DNA from: Bradyrhizobium japonicum USDA 6
Lineage (GTDB): Bacteria; Pseudomonadota; Alphaproteobacteria; Rhizobiales; Xanthobacteraceae
DNA: 64,000 bases
Assembly: GCF_000284375.1 (NCBI RefSeq)
Contig: NC_017249.1
Span: forward strand, 7,371,001-7,435,000
Direction: 5' to 3'
Shown here: positions 44,343-52,209 of the stretch, piece by piece
Layout of the letters: every line of letters starts with the position of its first letter
Position numbering within the stretch: position 1 is the first letter of the stretch
Position numbers and translations under genes: made by a program
The notes under the pieces: generated by a model
What the model was told of the DNA's origin: nothing
Database searches by the model: none
Seen by the model: the letters and a program-made list of their open reading frames with translations, nothing else

Positions 44343-45161
44343 CTAATCCCACACCGGCGCAAAGCCTGGATTGACGCAACGCCTGTCCTTGGGCAACGCC
44401 GCGATCTTCTTGCGGTCGGCATCGTCGAGCGTGATCTTCAGCGCATCGAGATTGGCCTGCTGGCTCTCGCGGCGCGAAGCCTTCGGGATCGCAGCGACAC
44501 CGTCCTGGTCGAGCAGCCATTTCAGCGCGACCTGCGCGGCGGTCGTGTTGTGCCTGGCGCCGATCTCGGCCAGCACCGGATCTGACGCGATGCGTCCTTG
44601 CGCGAGCGGACAATAGGCGACCAGCGGGATCGACCTGGCGTTGAGATAGGCCAGCACCTTCGATTGATCGAGCATGGCGTGATATTCGACCTGGTTGCAG
44701 GCGATCGGCGCCTTGATGTCCTCGACCGCGATCTTGAGCAGCGCCATGGTGAAATTGGCAACGCCGATCGCCCACGTACGCCCCTCCTCCTTCAGCTTCA
44801 TCAGGGTCTCGAACACCGCGCCCCAGTTCGCGGATTTCGAGGGCCAGTGCACGAGGTAGAGATCGACATGGTCGAGCCGGAGCTTGGTCAGGCTGGCGTC
44901 GAAGGCGCGGCGGATCGCATCGGGGCTGAGATTCTCGTGCCAGACCTTGGTCGTGACATGAAGCTCGCCGCGCGGCAGCCGGGCCGCAGCGAGCGCGGCA
45001 CCGATCGGTTCTTCATTGGCGTACATCTCGGCAGTGTCGATGTGGCGATAGCCGATCGACAGCGCGCTCTCGACCGCCGCGCGGCAGGCATCGCCCTGCA
45101 TGCGGAAGGTGCCGAGGCCGAGCTTGGGCATGCTGATGCCCTGTGTCTTCAGATGATCCAT
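44343..45161 (-). CDS. Aldo/keto reductase
   Basis: A 272-residue AKR. GLGTFRMQGD, the catalytic Asp and Tyr in YRHIDTAEMYANEEPIG, the Lys in LHVTTKVWHENLSP and the His in VDLYLVHWPS form the complete tetrad; the NADPH motif AIPKASRRESQQANLDAL is near the C-terminus. It reduces aldehydes or ketones; 2,5-diketo-D-gluconate reductase-like enzymes look similar, but the substrate is not assigned. Confidence 0.92.
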   Translation of the reverse strand: MDHLKTQGISMPKLGLGTFRMQGDACRAAVESALSIGYRHIDTAEMYANEEPIGAALAAARLPRGELHVTTKVWHENLSPDAIRRAFDASLTKLRLDHVDLYLVHWPSKSANWGAVFETLMKLKEEGRTWAIGVANFTMALLKIAVEDIKAPIACNQVEYHAMLDQSKVLAYLNARSIPLVAYCPLAQGRIASDPVLAEIGARHNTTAAQVALKWLLDQDGVAAIPKASRRESQQANLDALKITLDDADRKKIAALPKDRRCVNPGFAPVWD

Positions 45162-45472
45162 GAGCTAGCTCCTGACGTATTTCAGCCGCCGAACACGCGG
45201 TGGGGCCGCGAGGGAAGACTCTTCGGTGATGGAAAGAGGTGGCGGGAATGAAGACTATAGCGCAGGAGACGCGAGGCGGCCAATCAAGATCGGGTTAGGA
45301 GCGGATAGGTTTGATCCTCGCCGCAAAGAAGGTGAGCTCCCTCTCCCGCCTGCGGGAGAGGGCTGGGGAGAGGGTGCATCCGCATCGGGACAACCCCCAA
45401 GCGGAAAAAGCCCTCACCCGGCGCTTCGCGCCGACCTCTACCGCAAGCGGGAGAGGTGAAGAAGCCCGCCAC
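45162..45472. repeat. Intergenic region with compound palindromic repeat
   Basis: No gene is supported. From about 45334 to 45460 the sequence holds CTCTCCCGCCTGCGGGAGAG, GGCGCTTCGCGCC and CCGCAAGCGGGAGAGG, hairpins of the same kind as at 2473-2601. It separates the aldo/keto reductase and phoD, which are on the same strand, and may be a 3' element of phoD... the upstream transcript. Confidence 0.65.
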
Positions 45473-47047
45473 TCACGAATGCTGCGCGACCACGGCCGGG
45501 CGCGGCTGCGGCTGCGGCACGATGTCGACCGACCAGAGGTCGCGGTTGTCGACGTCTTTCAAGGTTACGGTCATCACGCCGCTCGCACCGTCGATATCGA
45601 CCCTGCCGAAGAACTGCAGGCCGAAGCACGGCGCGAGGTTCTCCCCTTGCGCCTCGCCGCAGCCGTTCTGATACATCGCGACGGGCCCAAACGTATTGTC
45701 GAGCTCGCCCGGCCCCCAGGTGCCGGCATGGAGCGGGCCGGAGACGAACTCCCAGAACGGCTCAAAATCCCGGAATTGCGCCTTGTTCGGATCGTAATAA
45801 TGCGCGGCGGTGTAGTGCATGTCGGCGGTGAGCCAGACGATGTTACGCACGCCCGCGCGCTTGATGGAGCCGAGGAGATCAGCGATTTCGTGCTCACGCC
45901 GATCGGGCGCTCCGTTGCCGAGCGCGACGGCATCGAGGCTGACGAGGCCGATCGGCAGGTCGGCCGCGATCACCTTCCAGGTCGCACGCGACGCGGCGAG
46001 CTCCCGCTTCAGCCATGCGAGCTGCTCGGCACCGAGAATCCAGCCGCGATGGTCCTCGCCCTTGTTCCAGCTGTCGTCACGATAGCTGCGCATGTCGATC
46101 ATGAAGACGTCGAGCAGCGGACCGTAAGCGATCTTGCGATAGACCCGGCCCTGTCGCTTGCCGACGTCGCGGATCGGCATGAAATCGAAGAAGGCACGGC
46201 GGGCGCGCGAGACCAGGCGCGGCGTGCCGTCGTCCTCACGGCCGGCGTCGTCATAGCTGCCGGTCGGCGACCAGTCGTTGGTGACCTCGTGGTCGTCCCA
46301 CTGCGCGAACATCGGCACCTCCGCGTGGAAGGCACGAAAATGCTCGTCGAGATGGTTGTATTTGTAGTTGCCGCGGAATTGCGCCAGCGTGTGCGCGGCA
46401 TCGGCTTTCTCCTCGGTCACCAGATTGCGCCAGGTCTCGCCGTTCGGCAGCTTCTGCTCGGAGGGAACCGTGCAGTCGGCGTAGATGTGATCGCCGGAGT
46501 GGATGAAGAAGTCCGGGCGGTTCTCGAGCATGGTGCGATAGCTGCGATAGCCGCCGCGCGAGATGTCGATGCCCCAGCCCTGCCCCGCGACGTCGCCCGA
46601 CCACACGAACTTGATCGACTGCCCCGCGGCCGGCGCGGTACGAAAATGGCCGACGCGGCTTTCGCCGGCAATGCCGGTCGCGATGTCGTCGAAGCGCACG
46701 CGATAGAAGATGTCCTGCCCGGACGGCAGGTCGTTCAGCAACAATTTTGCGGTGAAGTCGGCATCAGGCAGCGCGTCGCGCGAGGCTGACGCCATGATCG
46801 TCTTGAAACTCTCGACGGTCGCGCATTCCACCTGCATTCGCGCGGGCCGGTCGGCGCGCGCCCAGATCACGGCGGAGCCATCCGAGACATCGCCGGACTG
46901 AATGCCACCCGCGATTTGCGGGCGATCGGCGGCGCGGCTGATGGATGGCTTTGCGAGTGTGCCGAGCGCGGCAACGGCGAGACTTGAAGTCGAGCGGACC
47001 AGGAACTGCCGCCGGGTCCATGCGCGCGAGGCGCGGAGCGTTGCCAT
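45473..47047 (-). CDS. phoD: Alkaline phosphatase D (PhoD family)
   Basis: A 524-residue exported phosphatase/phosphodiesterase. The N-terminus TRRQFLVRSTSSLAVAALG is a Tat signal. Metal-ligand motifs are FVWSGDVAGQGWG, FFIHSGDHIYADC, MFAQWDDHEVTNDW and WLTADMHYTAAHYYDP, the usual PhoD set for Fe3+/Ca2+. It releases phosphate from phosphomono- or diesters in the periplasm. I see no obvious pho box upstream. Confidence 0.93.
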   Translation of the reverse strand: MATLRASRAWTRRQFLVRSTSSLAVAALGTLAKPSISRAADRPQIAGGIQSGDVSDGSAVIWARADRPARMQVECATVESFKTIMASASRDALPDADFTAKLLLNDLPSGQDIFYRVRFDDIATGIAGESRVGHFRTAPAAGQSIKFVWSGDVAGQGWGIDISRGGYRSYRTMLENRPDFFIHSGDHIYADCTVPSEQKLPNGETWRNLVTEEKADAAHTLAQFRGNYKYNHLDEHFRAFHAEVPMFAQWDDHEVTNDWSPTGSYDDAGREDDGTPRLVSRARRAFFDFMPIRDVGKRQGRVYRKIAYGPLLDVFMIDMRSYRDDSWNKGEDHRGWILGAEQLAWLKRELAASRATWKVIAADLPIGLVSLDAVALGNGAPDRREHEIADLLGSIKRAGVRNIVWLTADMHYTAAHYYDPNKAQFRDFEPFWEFVSGPLHAGTWGPGELDNTFGPVAMYQNGCGEAQGENLAPCFGLQFFGRVDIDGASGVMTVTLKDVDNRDLWSVDIVPQPQPRPAVVAQHS

Positions 47048-47165
47048 TCAGGAAACCTTCGTCGAATCGCGACGGAAGGTGCCTGCGCCGTTTGACTCCT
47101 ATCCTGACGGTTTCTTGACTCCGGGCCTACGGTTTTGCGACGCCCGGATGACGCGACAGACCCGG

Positions 47166-47585
47166 CTAGCGCTTCCAGTTGCAAATGCCGCCGGTGCGGC
47201 ACGGCCAGGTCTGGATGCGGGTGTCCATCGCCTGCGCGTCCAGCGGATTGCCGCGACGATGTGCGAGCTTGGTGCGCGCTGCGCCGCGTGGCTGGGCGCC
47301 CCTGGCATGAACAGCCTTCGGCTCGGCCACGTGCACGCGCTCGGCGGCAACTTTCTTCGGTACGTCCATCGGCTCGGCGCGCGCCTGCGCCTCGTTGCCA
47401 CCCTTCGCCTCCAACGCGACCGGGGCGAACTGCGTCTCGGGCCCGAGCCGCTTCGGCGACAGCACCGCCTTGGAGAGATCGAGACCGAGATATTCGTCGG
47501 GCTTGTAGTCGTCAGCGCGTGCGATGCCGCCCCATGCGAGCACGAGGGCAATGGCAACTGCAAAGGGAATGCTCTTCAGGACCAC
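47166..47585 (-). CDS. Hypothetical secreted protein
   Basis: A 139-residue protein with a signal peptide (MVLKSIPFAVAIALVLAWGGIARADD) and a low-complexity basic mature part ending MDTRIQTWPCRTGGICNWKR, where two cysteines could pair. No domain is recognised. A perfect inverted repeat GGGTAA-T-TTACCC (47614-47626) lies about 29 bases before the start codon and may be part of its control region. Confidence 0.7.
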   Translation of the reverse strand: MVLKSIPFAVAIALVLAWGGIARADDYKPDEYLGLDLSKAVLSPKRLGPETQFAPVALEAKGGNEAQARAEPMDVPKKVAAERVHVAEPKAVHARGAQPRGAARTKLAHRRGNPLDAQAMDTRIQTWPCRTGGICNWKR

Positions 47586-47693
47586 GGACGCCTCCTGAAA
47601 TTGCTTATTTCAAGGGTAATTTACCCCTATTTAGGAGGCGTCACGCGCAATTCCAGCGGCCAAGTGCCGCCGTGGTTAAGAAGTTTGGAAGTG

Positions 47694-48695
47694 TCAGGCG
47701 ACCTTTCGCACCGCCCCCGTCCCGTCCAGGAATCCCATCAGGCGGCTGCGGATGATCTGTTCCGCCTCATCCATGATGCGATCGACCAGTTCCTTGCAGG
47801 AGGGGATGTCGTGGATCAGTCCTGCGACCATGCCGCAGCTCCAGGCGCCCGCGTCCATCTGGCCGTCCAGCATGATCTTGGGATAGACGCCCGCAACCTG
47901 GTCGTGGATATCGTCGATGTTCAGCTTGGCGCCCTTCTCGCGCTCGATCTCGAGCAGACGATCGACGTTGGCGTTCTTGAGCACGCGCTCGGTGTTGCGC
48001 AGAGCGCGCATGATCAGGCGGGTGTCGAGCTCGGTTGCCGCAACAAGCGCGTTCTTCACGTTCTGATGCACCGGTGCCTCCCTGGTGGCGATGAAGCGCG
48101 TGCCCATGTTCATGCCCGCCGCACCCAGCGACAGCGCCGCGACGAGGCTGCGCCCGTCGGCCATGCCGCCGGAGGCCACGAACGGAATCTTCAACGCCTC
48201 CGCCGCGCGCGGCAGCAGGATCATGTTGGGGATGTCGTCCTCGCCGGGATGGCCGCCGCACTCAAAGCCGTCGACACTGACGGCGTCGCAGCCGATGCGC
48301 TCGGCCTTCAGGGAGTGGCGCACGGACGTGCATTTGTGGATCACCTTGATGCCGGCGGCCTTCAGCGCAGGCATGTATTGCTCCGGGCTGCGCCCCGCGG
48401 TCTCGACCGCCTTGATGCCGCCTTCGACGATGGCCGCGATGTATTCCGGATAGGGCGGCGCCGAGAAGGTCGGCAGGAAGGTGAGGTTCACGCCGAACGG
48501 CTTGTCCGTCATGTCGCGACAGCGCGCGATTTCTTTCGCGAGCAATTCCGGCGTCTTCTGCGTGAGGCCCGTGATGATGCCGAGCCCCCCGGCATTGGAG
48601 ACGGCAGCGGCGAGCTCGGCAAAGCCGACAAAATGCATGCCGCCCTGGATGATCGGGTGCTCGATGCCGAACAGTTCGGTGATCGCGGTCTTCAC
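47694..48695 (-). CDS. NAD(P)H-dependent flavin oxidoreductase / nitronate monooxygenase family
   Basis: A 333-residue TIM-barrel FMN protein of the 2-nitropropane dioxygenase family. Signs are PIIQGGMHFVGFAELAAAVSNAGGLGII near the N-terminus, KCTSVRHSLKAERIGCDAVSVDGFECGGHPGEDD and IPFVASGGMADGRSLVAALSLGAAGMNMGTRF for FMN-phosphate binding. The GGHPG histidine segment is typical. Family members oxidise nitronates or act as enoyl reductases; which applies is not resolved. It is adjacent to the SDR gene on the same strand. Confidence 0.88.
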   Translation of the reverse strand: MKTAITELFGIEHPIIQGGMHFVGFAELAAAVSNAGGLGIITGLTQKTPELLAKEIARCRDMTDKPFGVNLTFLPTFSAPPYPEYIAAIVEGGIKAVETAGRSPEQYMPALKAAGIKVIHKCTSVRHSLKAERIGCDAVSVDGFECGGHPGEDDIPNMILLPRAAEALKIPFVASGGMADGRSLVAALSLGAAGMNMGTRFIATREAPVHQNVKNALVAATELDTRLIMRALRNTERVLKNANVDRLLEIEREKGAKLNIDDIHDQVAGVYPKIMLDGQMDAGAWSCGMVAGLIHDIPSCKELVDRIMDEAEQIIRSRLMGFLDGTGAVRKVA

Positions 48696-48757
48696 GTAGG
48701 GGCCTCCCGGATTTCAGTTTGTATTGGGATCAGTCTAGCCGCAGTCTTGCTCCGCGG

Positions 48758-49522
48758 TCACCATTTCTCTCCGAAGGGGCGGATCTCCATCTCGAAGGTC
48801 CAGGCGCTCTTCGGCTGCTGATAGAGTTGCCAATAGGCATCCGCGACAGACGACGGCGGCATCAGAAGATCGGGATTATCAAGCGCATTCGCCCCGAGCG
48901 CTTCGAGCCGGCGCTGCCGCACCCACTCGGTGTCGACGCCGGAATCGATGATGAGATGGGCGACATGGATGTTCTTCGGCCCGAGCTCGCGCGCCATCGC
49001 CTGCGCCACCGCGCGCAGTCCGAATTTTGCGCTGGCAAAGGCGGCAAAGCCGCTGCCGCCGCGCAAGCTCGCCGTCGCGCCGGTGAAGAAGATGTTGCCG
49101 CCACTGCGCGGCAGCATCAGCCGCGCCGCTTCCCGGCCGGCAAGGAAGCCGGAATAGCAGGCCATCTCCCACACCTTCCGGAACACGCGCTCGGTAGTGT
49201 CGAGGATCGGGAAATTGACGTTGGCGCCGACGTTGAAGATGCAGACTTCGAGCGGCGCGTGCTTGTCGGCGTCATTGAGGAAGGAGATGACCTCCTCCTC
49301 TTTGCGTGCATCGAGCGAGCGGGCGTGAATCTCGCCGCCGACGGCCTCGATGTCCTTCACCAGCGGCGCCAGCTTGTCGCCGTTGCGGCGCCCGGCGAAG
49401 ACCGTGAAACCTTCCGCGGCAAATTTCTTGGCGATCTCGGAGCCGATGAAATCGCCGGCCCCGATGACGGCGGCTGTCGCGTTTCGCTTGGGCAAGGTCA
49501 CCTCCTCCGGTGAGAACGGCAT
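48758..49522 (-). CDS. SDR family protein with Phe in place of the catalytic Tyr
   Basis: A 254-residue Rossmann-fold SDR: AAVIGAGDFIGSEIAKKFA (a GxGxxG variant of TGxxxGxG), LNDADKHAPLEVCIFNVGAN and NIFFTGATASLRGGSGFAAFASAKFGLRAVAQAMA. Where a classical SDR has YxxxK, this protein has FASAK, so the catalytic tyrosine is replaced by phenylalanine while the lysine is kept. It may not do classical oxidoreduction. It is divergent from the HxlR regulator gene and 62 bases upstream of the flavin oxidoreductase on the same strand, so the two may be one operon. Confidence 0.87.
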   Translation of the reverse strand: MPFSPEEVTLPKRNATAAVIGAGDFIGSEIAKKFAAEGFTVFAGRRNGDKLAPLVKDIEAVGGEIHARSLDARKEEEVISFLNDADKHAPLEVCIFNVGANVNFPILDTTERVFRKVWEMACYSGFLAGREAARLMLPRSGGNIFFTGATASLRGGSGFAAFASAKFGLRAVAQAMARELGPKNIHVAHLIIDSGVDTEWVRQRRLEALGANALDNPDLLMPPSSVADAYWQLYQQPKSAWTFEMEIRPFGEKW

Positions 49523-49542
49523 GTGATTGGGCCGGAGGCTAT

Positions 49543-49592
49543 AGTTCTAAAATAGAACTGTCAAACTACAGGGTTGACTGATATTCTTCAGT
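49543..49592. promoter_or_regulatory. Operator candidates between the SDR and hxlR genes
   Basis: AGTTCTA-AAA-TAGAACT (49543-49559) is a perfect 7-bp inverted repeat with a 3-base centre, located 21 bases before the SDR start codon. A second pair, ACTGA (49577-49581)/TCAGT (49588-49592), lies nearer the regulator gene. HxlR-type regulators bind such sites as dimers. Confidence 0.6.
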
Positions 49593-49661
49593 AGAAATAG
49601 CGCTGATCATTCAAGTCAGTTCCTTTTTCTGACTTACTATCCTTATGCCGGAGATCGCTAT

Positions 49662-50126
49662 ATGAAGTGGGACACGCTGGACGAAGAGCCCTGCTCTCTC
49701 TCCCGCACCGTCGCCGTGGTCGGCGATCGCTGGACGCTGCTGATCCTGCGCGAATGTTTCTTACGCGTGCGCCGGTTCGAGGCGTTTCAGTCATCGCTCC
49801 AGATCACGCGGCACCTGCTCTCGGAGCGTCTGAAGAAGCTGGTGCGGTTCGGCATCCTGCGCCGCGTCCCCTATTCCGAGGCGCCCAAGCGCTACGAATA
49901 CATCCTCACGCAGAAGGGCCTCGACCTCTATCCGATCATCATGGCGATGGTGCATTGGGGCGACACCCACATGGGCGACGAACGCGGCCGCCCGCTGCTG
50001 CACCAGCACAAGACTTGCGGTAAGGAGTTCGACCCCGTGATGGTCTGCTCGGAATGCGGTGAGCCGCTGCATGCGAAACAGGTGCACGTGCATGCGGGGC
50101 CGGGGCGGAAGGAGGCGGTGGGATAG
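49662..50126 (+). CDS. HxlR family transcriptional regulator
   Basis: A 154-residue HxlR winged-helix protein. LSRTVAVVGDRWTLLILRECFLRVRRFEAFQSSLQITRHLLSERLKKLVRFGIL gives the conserved N-terminal cysteine (PCSL), WTLLILR and the recognition helix; YEYILTQKGLDLYPIIMAMVHWGD completes the domain. A C-terminal extension, CGKEFDPVMVCSECGEPLHAKQVHVH, has three or four Cys/His that may bind zinc. It is divergent from the SDR gene and likely represses it, sensing redox or quinone-type compounds as other HxlR proteins do. Confidence 0.9.
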   Translation: MKWDTLDEEPCSLSRTVAVVGDRWTLLILRECFLRVRRFEAFQSSLQITRHLLSERLKKLVRFGILRRVPYSEAPKRYEYILTQKGLDLYPIIMAMVHWGDTHMGDERGRPLLHQHKTCGKEFDPVMVCSECGEPLHAKQVHVHAGPGRKEAVG

Positions 50127-50142
50127 AGTGGCGCCAAGCAAA

Positions 50143-50175
50143 AGGTGTCGCGCCCCGGCTTGACCGGGGCATCCA
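50143..50175. repeat. Short palindromic element (CCCCGGCTTGACCGGGG)
   Basis: CGCCCCGGCTTGACCGGGGC forms a 5-6 bp stem with a short loop just after the hxlR stop; the sequence around it (to about 50200) looks like the start of a dispersed Bradyrhizobium repeat. The rest of the 50127-50314 gap shows no gene. Confidence 0.55.
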
Positions 50176-50314
50176 GTACACCGCGGCTTCTGCGTATCCC
50201 TCAACCGCTTCTGGAATACCGGATCGCTCACCCCAGCACGCAACTGCGCACAAGGCCGACGATGACAGCGCGGGCACGCTCCCTCAATGCCCCCCGCTGT
50301 CGGCGCACTCTTGC

Positions 50315-50473
50315 TCAGTGCGTCTTGGTCTCTTGCCACGTCTCGAGGTCAGGCTTTGTCTCGCCCGACTTCTGCTCCTTCTCCGGATTGCCCTTCCAGG
50401 GCTTGTCGGTCTGGGCGTGCGATCCCCAGTCATTCTGACGCCGGGGATCGTCGGTGGGCCGTTCCTTGCTCAT
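50315..50473 (-). CDS. Small hydrophilic protein (52 residues, hypothetical)
   Basis: A 52-codon frame starting ATG 50473 encodes MSKERPTDDPRRQNDWGSHA followed by a Lys/Glu/Trp-rich segment ending LETWQETKTH. It is highly charged, with two DW/PW aromatic turns (NDWGSH, KPWKGNP), and lacks signal peptide or membrane segments. It begins 24 bases after the PRC-barrel stop on the same strand and is probably co-transcribed. Proteins of this look are common, unannotated companions in Bradyrhizobium stress gene clusters; its role is not known. Confidence 0.7.
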   Translation of the reverse strand: MSKERPTDDPRRQNDWGSHAQTDKPWKGNPEKEQKSGETKPDLETWQETKTH

Positions 50474-50496
50474 CGGATCTCGCTTTCCATGGGAGC

Positions 50497-50871
50497 TTAC
50501 GCGAAGGGAACGCCGTAATACGAGTTGATGCCGCGGACTGCCGCGTCGTCACCCCAGTTCCAGTCGCTGCGTTCGCCGTATTTCGGCGCGCCTTCAAGCG
50601 TCTTGGCGGTGATCCCGGTGACATAGCCGCCGAGCTCCGTATCGTATTTCAGCGACTGCCAGGGCAGCGGATAGTGGTCGTTGCCGAGGCCCAGGAAACC
50701 GCCAAAGCCGAGCACGGCGTAGGACACCTTGCCGCTGACCTTGTCGATCATCACGCGTTCGATCGAACCGATCTTGTTGCGATCGGCCCCATAGACCGAC
50801 GTTCCCTCGACCTTGTCGCTGCCGATCAACCTTCCCATCTCGCTGCGGTCCAACTCGCCTTGTTTCAGCAT
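50497..50871 (-). CDS. PRC-barrel domain protein
   Basis: About 124 residues with a PRC-barrel: GRLIGSDKVEGTSVYGADRNKIGSIERVMIDKVSGKVSYAVLGFGGFLGLGNDHYPLPWQSLKYDTELGGYVTGI. It is a small beta-barrel found in photosynthetic reaction-centre H subunits and in stress-related stand-alone proteins. ATG 50871 is preceded by GGAG at a suitable distance. A GGAAC-N16-GGTT sequence at 50903-50927 lies 32 bases upstream. It is probably a stress-induced cytosolic protein. Confidence 0.85.
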   Translation of the reverse strand: MLKQGELDRSEMGRLIGSDKVEGTSVYGADRNKIGSIERVMIDKVSGKVSYAVLGFGGFLGLGNDHYPLPWQSLKYDTELGGYVTGITAKTLEGAPKYGERSDWNWGDDAAVRGINSYYGVPFA

Positions 50872-50902
50872 TCCAATTCTCCACTCAGTCAACGTGTGAA
50901 CC

Positions 50903-50927
50903 AACCGGGTCGGCGAGCGAACGTTCC
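50903..50927 (-). promoter_or_regulatory. EcfG-like promoter GGAAC-N16-GGTT
   Basis: On the minus strand GGAAC (50923-50927) and GGTT (50903-50906) are separated by 16 bases, one mismatch from the EcfG consensus, 32 bases before the PRC-barrel start codon. Confidence 0.5.
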
Positions 50928-50980
50928 GACGCATGCTCCATGCGGTCGCGTCAGGCACGGAGCACGGACGCCAGGTGCGA

Positions 50981-51171
50981 TCAGCGAGCGGCCGCGGCCT
51001 CCCGTAGCATCAGGAAATCATGCATCGCGGCAGCGGTCTGAAGCTGATCGATGCGCGCCATGACAGAATCGCGCCGCTGTCCATTGGCAAGCCCGACAGT
51101 TCGTGCTCGAGCCGCAGCTGCTCTGCCTTGAGACGTTGTTCGAACGTGTGGGGCTCAGATCGTCTTCGCAT
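50981..51171 (-). pseudogene. Frameshifted small coiled-coil protein gene
   Basis: From ATG 51171 one frame reads MRRRSEPHTFEQRLKAEQLR then LEHELSGLP and goes on out of character; the +1 frame from just there reads NGQRRDSVMARIDQLQTAAA then MHDFLMLREAAAAR and a stop at 50981. Joined, they make a 63-residue protein with the TFEQRLKAE...RLEHE...LP(N)GQRRDSV...IDQLQTA pattern of small helical proteins widespread in Bradyrhizobium. One missing base near 51086-51089 explains the break. It could be a real mutation, a programmed slip or a sequencing error. Its start overlaps the previous small gene by 17 bases. Confidence 0.7.
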
Positions 51172-51313
51172 CTTCCGTCCTCGGTGGTTGCAGCCCCGAG
51201 CTGTTGGCCCAGCGCTCGACTTGCTCGATGACCTTCTGGTGGCTCGGACGCACCGGCTTGGGCGCCTCGGGCTCCTCGGAAAGTTTGCGAGGTAACCTGA
51301 CTTGCTCCGTCAT
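51155..51313 (-). CDS. Small hypothetical protein (52 residues)
   Basis: A 52-residue product (MTEQVRLPRKLSEEPEAPKP...SHQKVIEQVERWANSSGLQ) with a proline/glutamate-rich start and one amphipathic helix. GGGAGAAC lies about ten bases before ATG 51313. It overlaps the start of the frameshifted helical gene by 17 bases, suggesting a two-gene unit. No domain is recognised. Confidence 0.65.
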   Translation of the reverse strand: MTEQVRLPRKLSEEPEAPKPVRPSHQKVIEQVERWANSSGLQPPRTEDAKTI

Positions 51314-51426
51314 GGCCTGTTCTCCCTCTCTTCCGAAAGAATGCGCCACTGCCAGAGTCGTTTCAATAATAACTTATTGATTTTATTGACTATTTTTACT
51401 CATCTGGCGATTTTTCCGACTCTTGT

Positions 51427-51467
51427 GGAACTCGCGCCAAACTCGTTCGTTGAGCAAACTACTCAAC
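51427..51467 (+). promoter_or_regulatory. Perfect EcfG promoter overlapped by an inverted repeat
   Basis: GGAAC (51427-51431)-N16-CGTT (51448-51451) fits the EcfG promoter exactly, 39 bases before the ribbon-helix-helix gene. GTTGAG (51449-51454)/CTCAAC (51462-51467) is an inverted repeat with a 7-base spacer beginning inside the -10 element. A repressor bound there would block the promoter. Confidence 0.6.
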
Positions 51468-51490
51468 TTACTCACTTTGCGTGATCGACC

Positions 51491-51745
51491 ATGAATGACC
51501 TTCGCGCTGAGCGCCTCCAGGTCATGCTCTCCCCGGAAGAGCTGGCCGCCATCGACGATTTCCGGTTCAAACATCGCATGCCGACGCGAGCGGCAGCGGT
51601 CCGCGAGCTCCTCAAGTTCGGACTGGCATCCGTGGGCGTGGATGCGAAAGCCGGCGTCAAATCGAGCAGCTTCGGCGTGTTCGGCCGCGGCCCTGAGGGA
51701 CACACCCAGGGCGATCCTGAAAACGGCAACGAATCTGATCTGTAG
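51491..51745 (+). CDS. Ribbon-helix-helix DNA-binding protein
   Basis: An 84-residue protein. RLQVMLSPEELAAIDDFRFKHRMPTRAAAVRELLKFGL fits the CopG/Arc ribbon-helix-helix fold (a beta strand followed by two helices with the R-x-A-A-V-R-E-L segment). The Gly/Ser/Glu-rich C-terminal tail is probably flexible. Such proteins dimerise and bind short repeats. The inverted repeat over its own promoter suggests autoregulation. The gene carries a perfect EcfG promoter, so it may be stress induced. Confidence 0.82.
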   Translation: MNDLRAERLQVMLSPEELAAIDDFRFKHRMPTRAAAVRELLKFGLASVGVDAKAGVKSSSFGVFGRGPEGHTQGDPENGNESDL

Positions 51746-51746
51746 A

Positions 51747-51810
51747 AGGCCATCCATAAGCAGAGGCCATCCATAAGCAAACGACCCCGGCACGGTGGTG
51801 CCAGGGTCGT
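51747..51810 (+). terminator. Direct repeat and terminator after the ribbon-helix-helix gene
   Basis: AGGCCATCCATAAGCA occurs twice (51747-51762 and 51764-51779), followed by ACGACCCCGGCAC/GTGCCAGGGTCGT, a 13-bp hairpin with one mismatch and a GGTG loop (51781-51810) and CCTTGG. This looks like a terminator; the duplicated unit is probably a recent tandem duplication. Confidence 0.65.
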
Positions 51811-51921
51811 CCTTGGAGATTGCTTCCGGCTCACCGGGGGTATGACAACCGGAAGCATCCTGTCGACGCTTCGCGCGGGGATTCGTTCCTCGCGACAAAT
51901 CTTCTACCTTTCGAATACGCT

Positions 51922-52128
51922 CTACCCACTCGGCGCTGCGCCGGAATCATCCGGCGTCATGCCGGAGCCCGGCGTCTTGCTGTCGTCGTTGAGCTTGGGA
52001 TCGCGCGTCGCTTCGCGCGACGGCGAGCCCTTCGAATCCGTCTTGTGCACGGTTTGCGCGCGCTGCTTGTCGCGCGGTTGATCTTCCGCCCGCTTGTCCT
52101 TGACGATGCCGTGGTCGGAATGCGCCAT
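51922..52128 (-). CDS. Small hydrophilic, disordered protein (hypothetical)
   Basis: A 68-residue protein (MAHSDHGIVKDKRAEDQPRD followed by KQRAQTVHKTDSKGSP and a Ser/Pro/Asp-rich end). It is very polar, without hydrophobic core, as in disordered stress proteins. AGAGGAC lies in a suitable place before ATG 52128. A GGAAC-N16-CGTA sequence (52165-52189) lies 37 bases upstream. Function unknown. Confidence 0.75.
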   Translation of the reverse strand: MAHSDHGIVKDKRAEDQPRDKQRAQTVHKTDSKGSPSREATRDPKLNDDSKTPGSGMTPDDSGAAPSG

Positions 52129-52164
52129 GATGTCCTCTCGCTTCTCCAGATGTCCTGAAGCGCT

Positions 52165-52189
52165 TACGCGCCGGCACAACGAATGTTCC
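52165..52189 (-). promoter_or_regulatory. EcfG-like promoter GGAAC-N16-CGTA
   Basis: On the minus strand GGAAC (52185-52189) and CGTA (52165-52168) are separated by 16 bases, one mismatch from consensus, 37 bases before the small-protein start at 52128. Confidence 0.45.
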
Positions 52190-52209
52190 AGCGTGCGAGG
52201 CCCGCAGCT

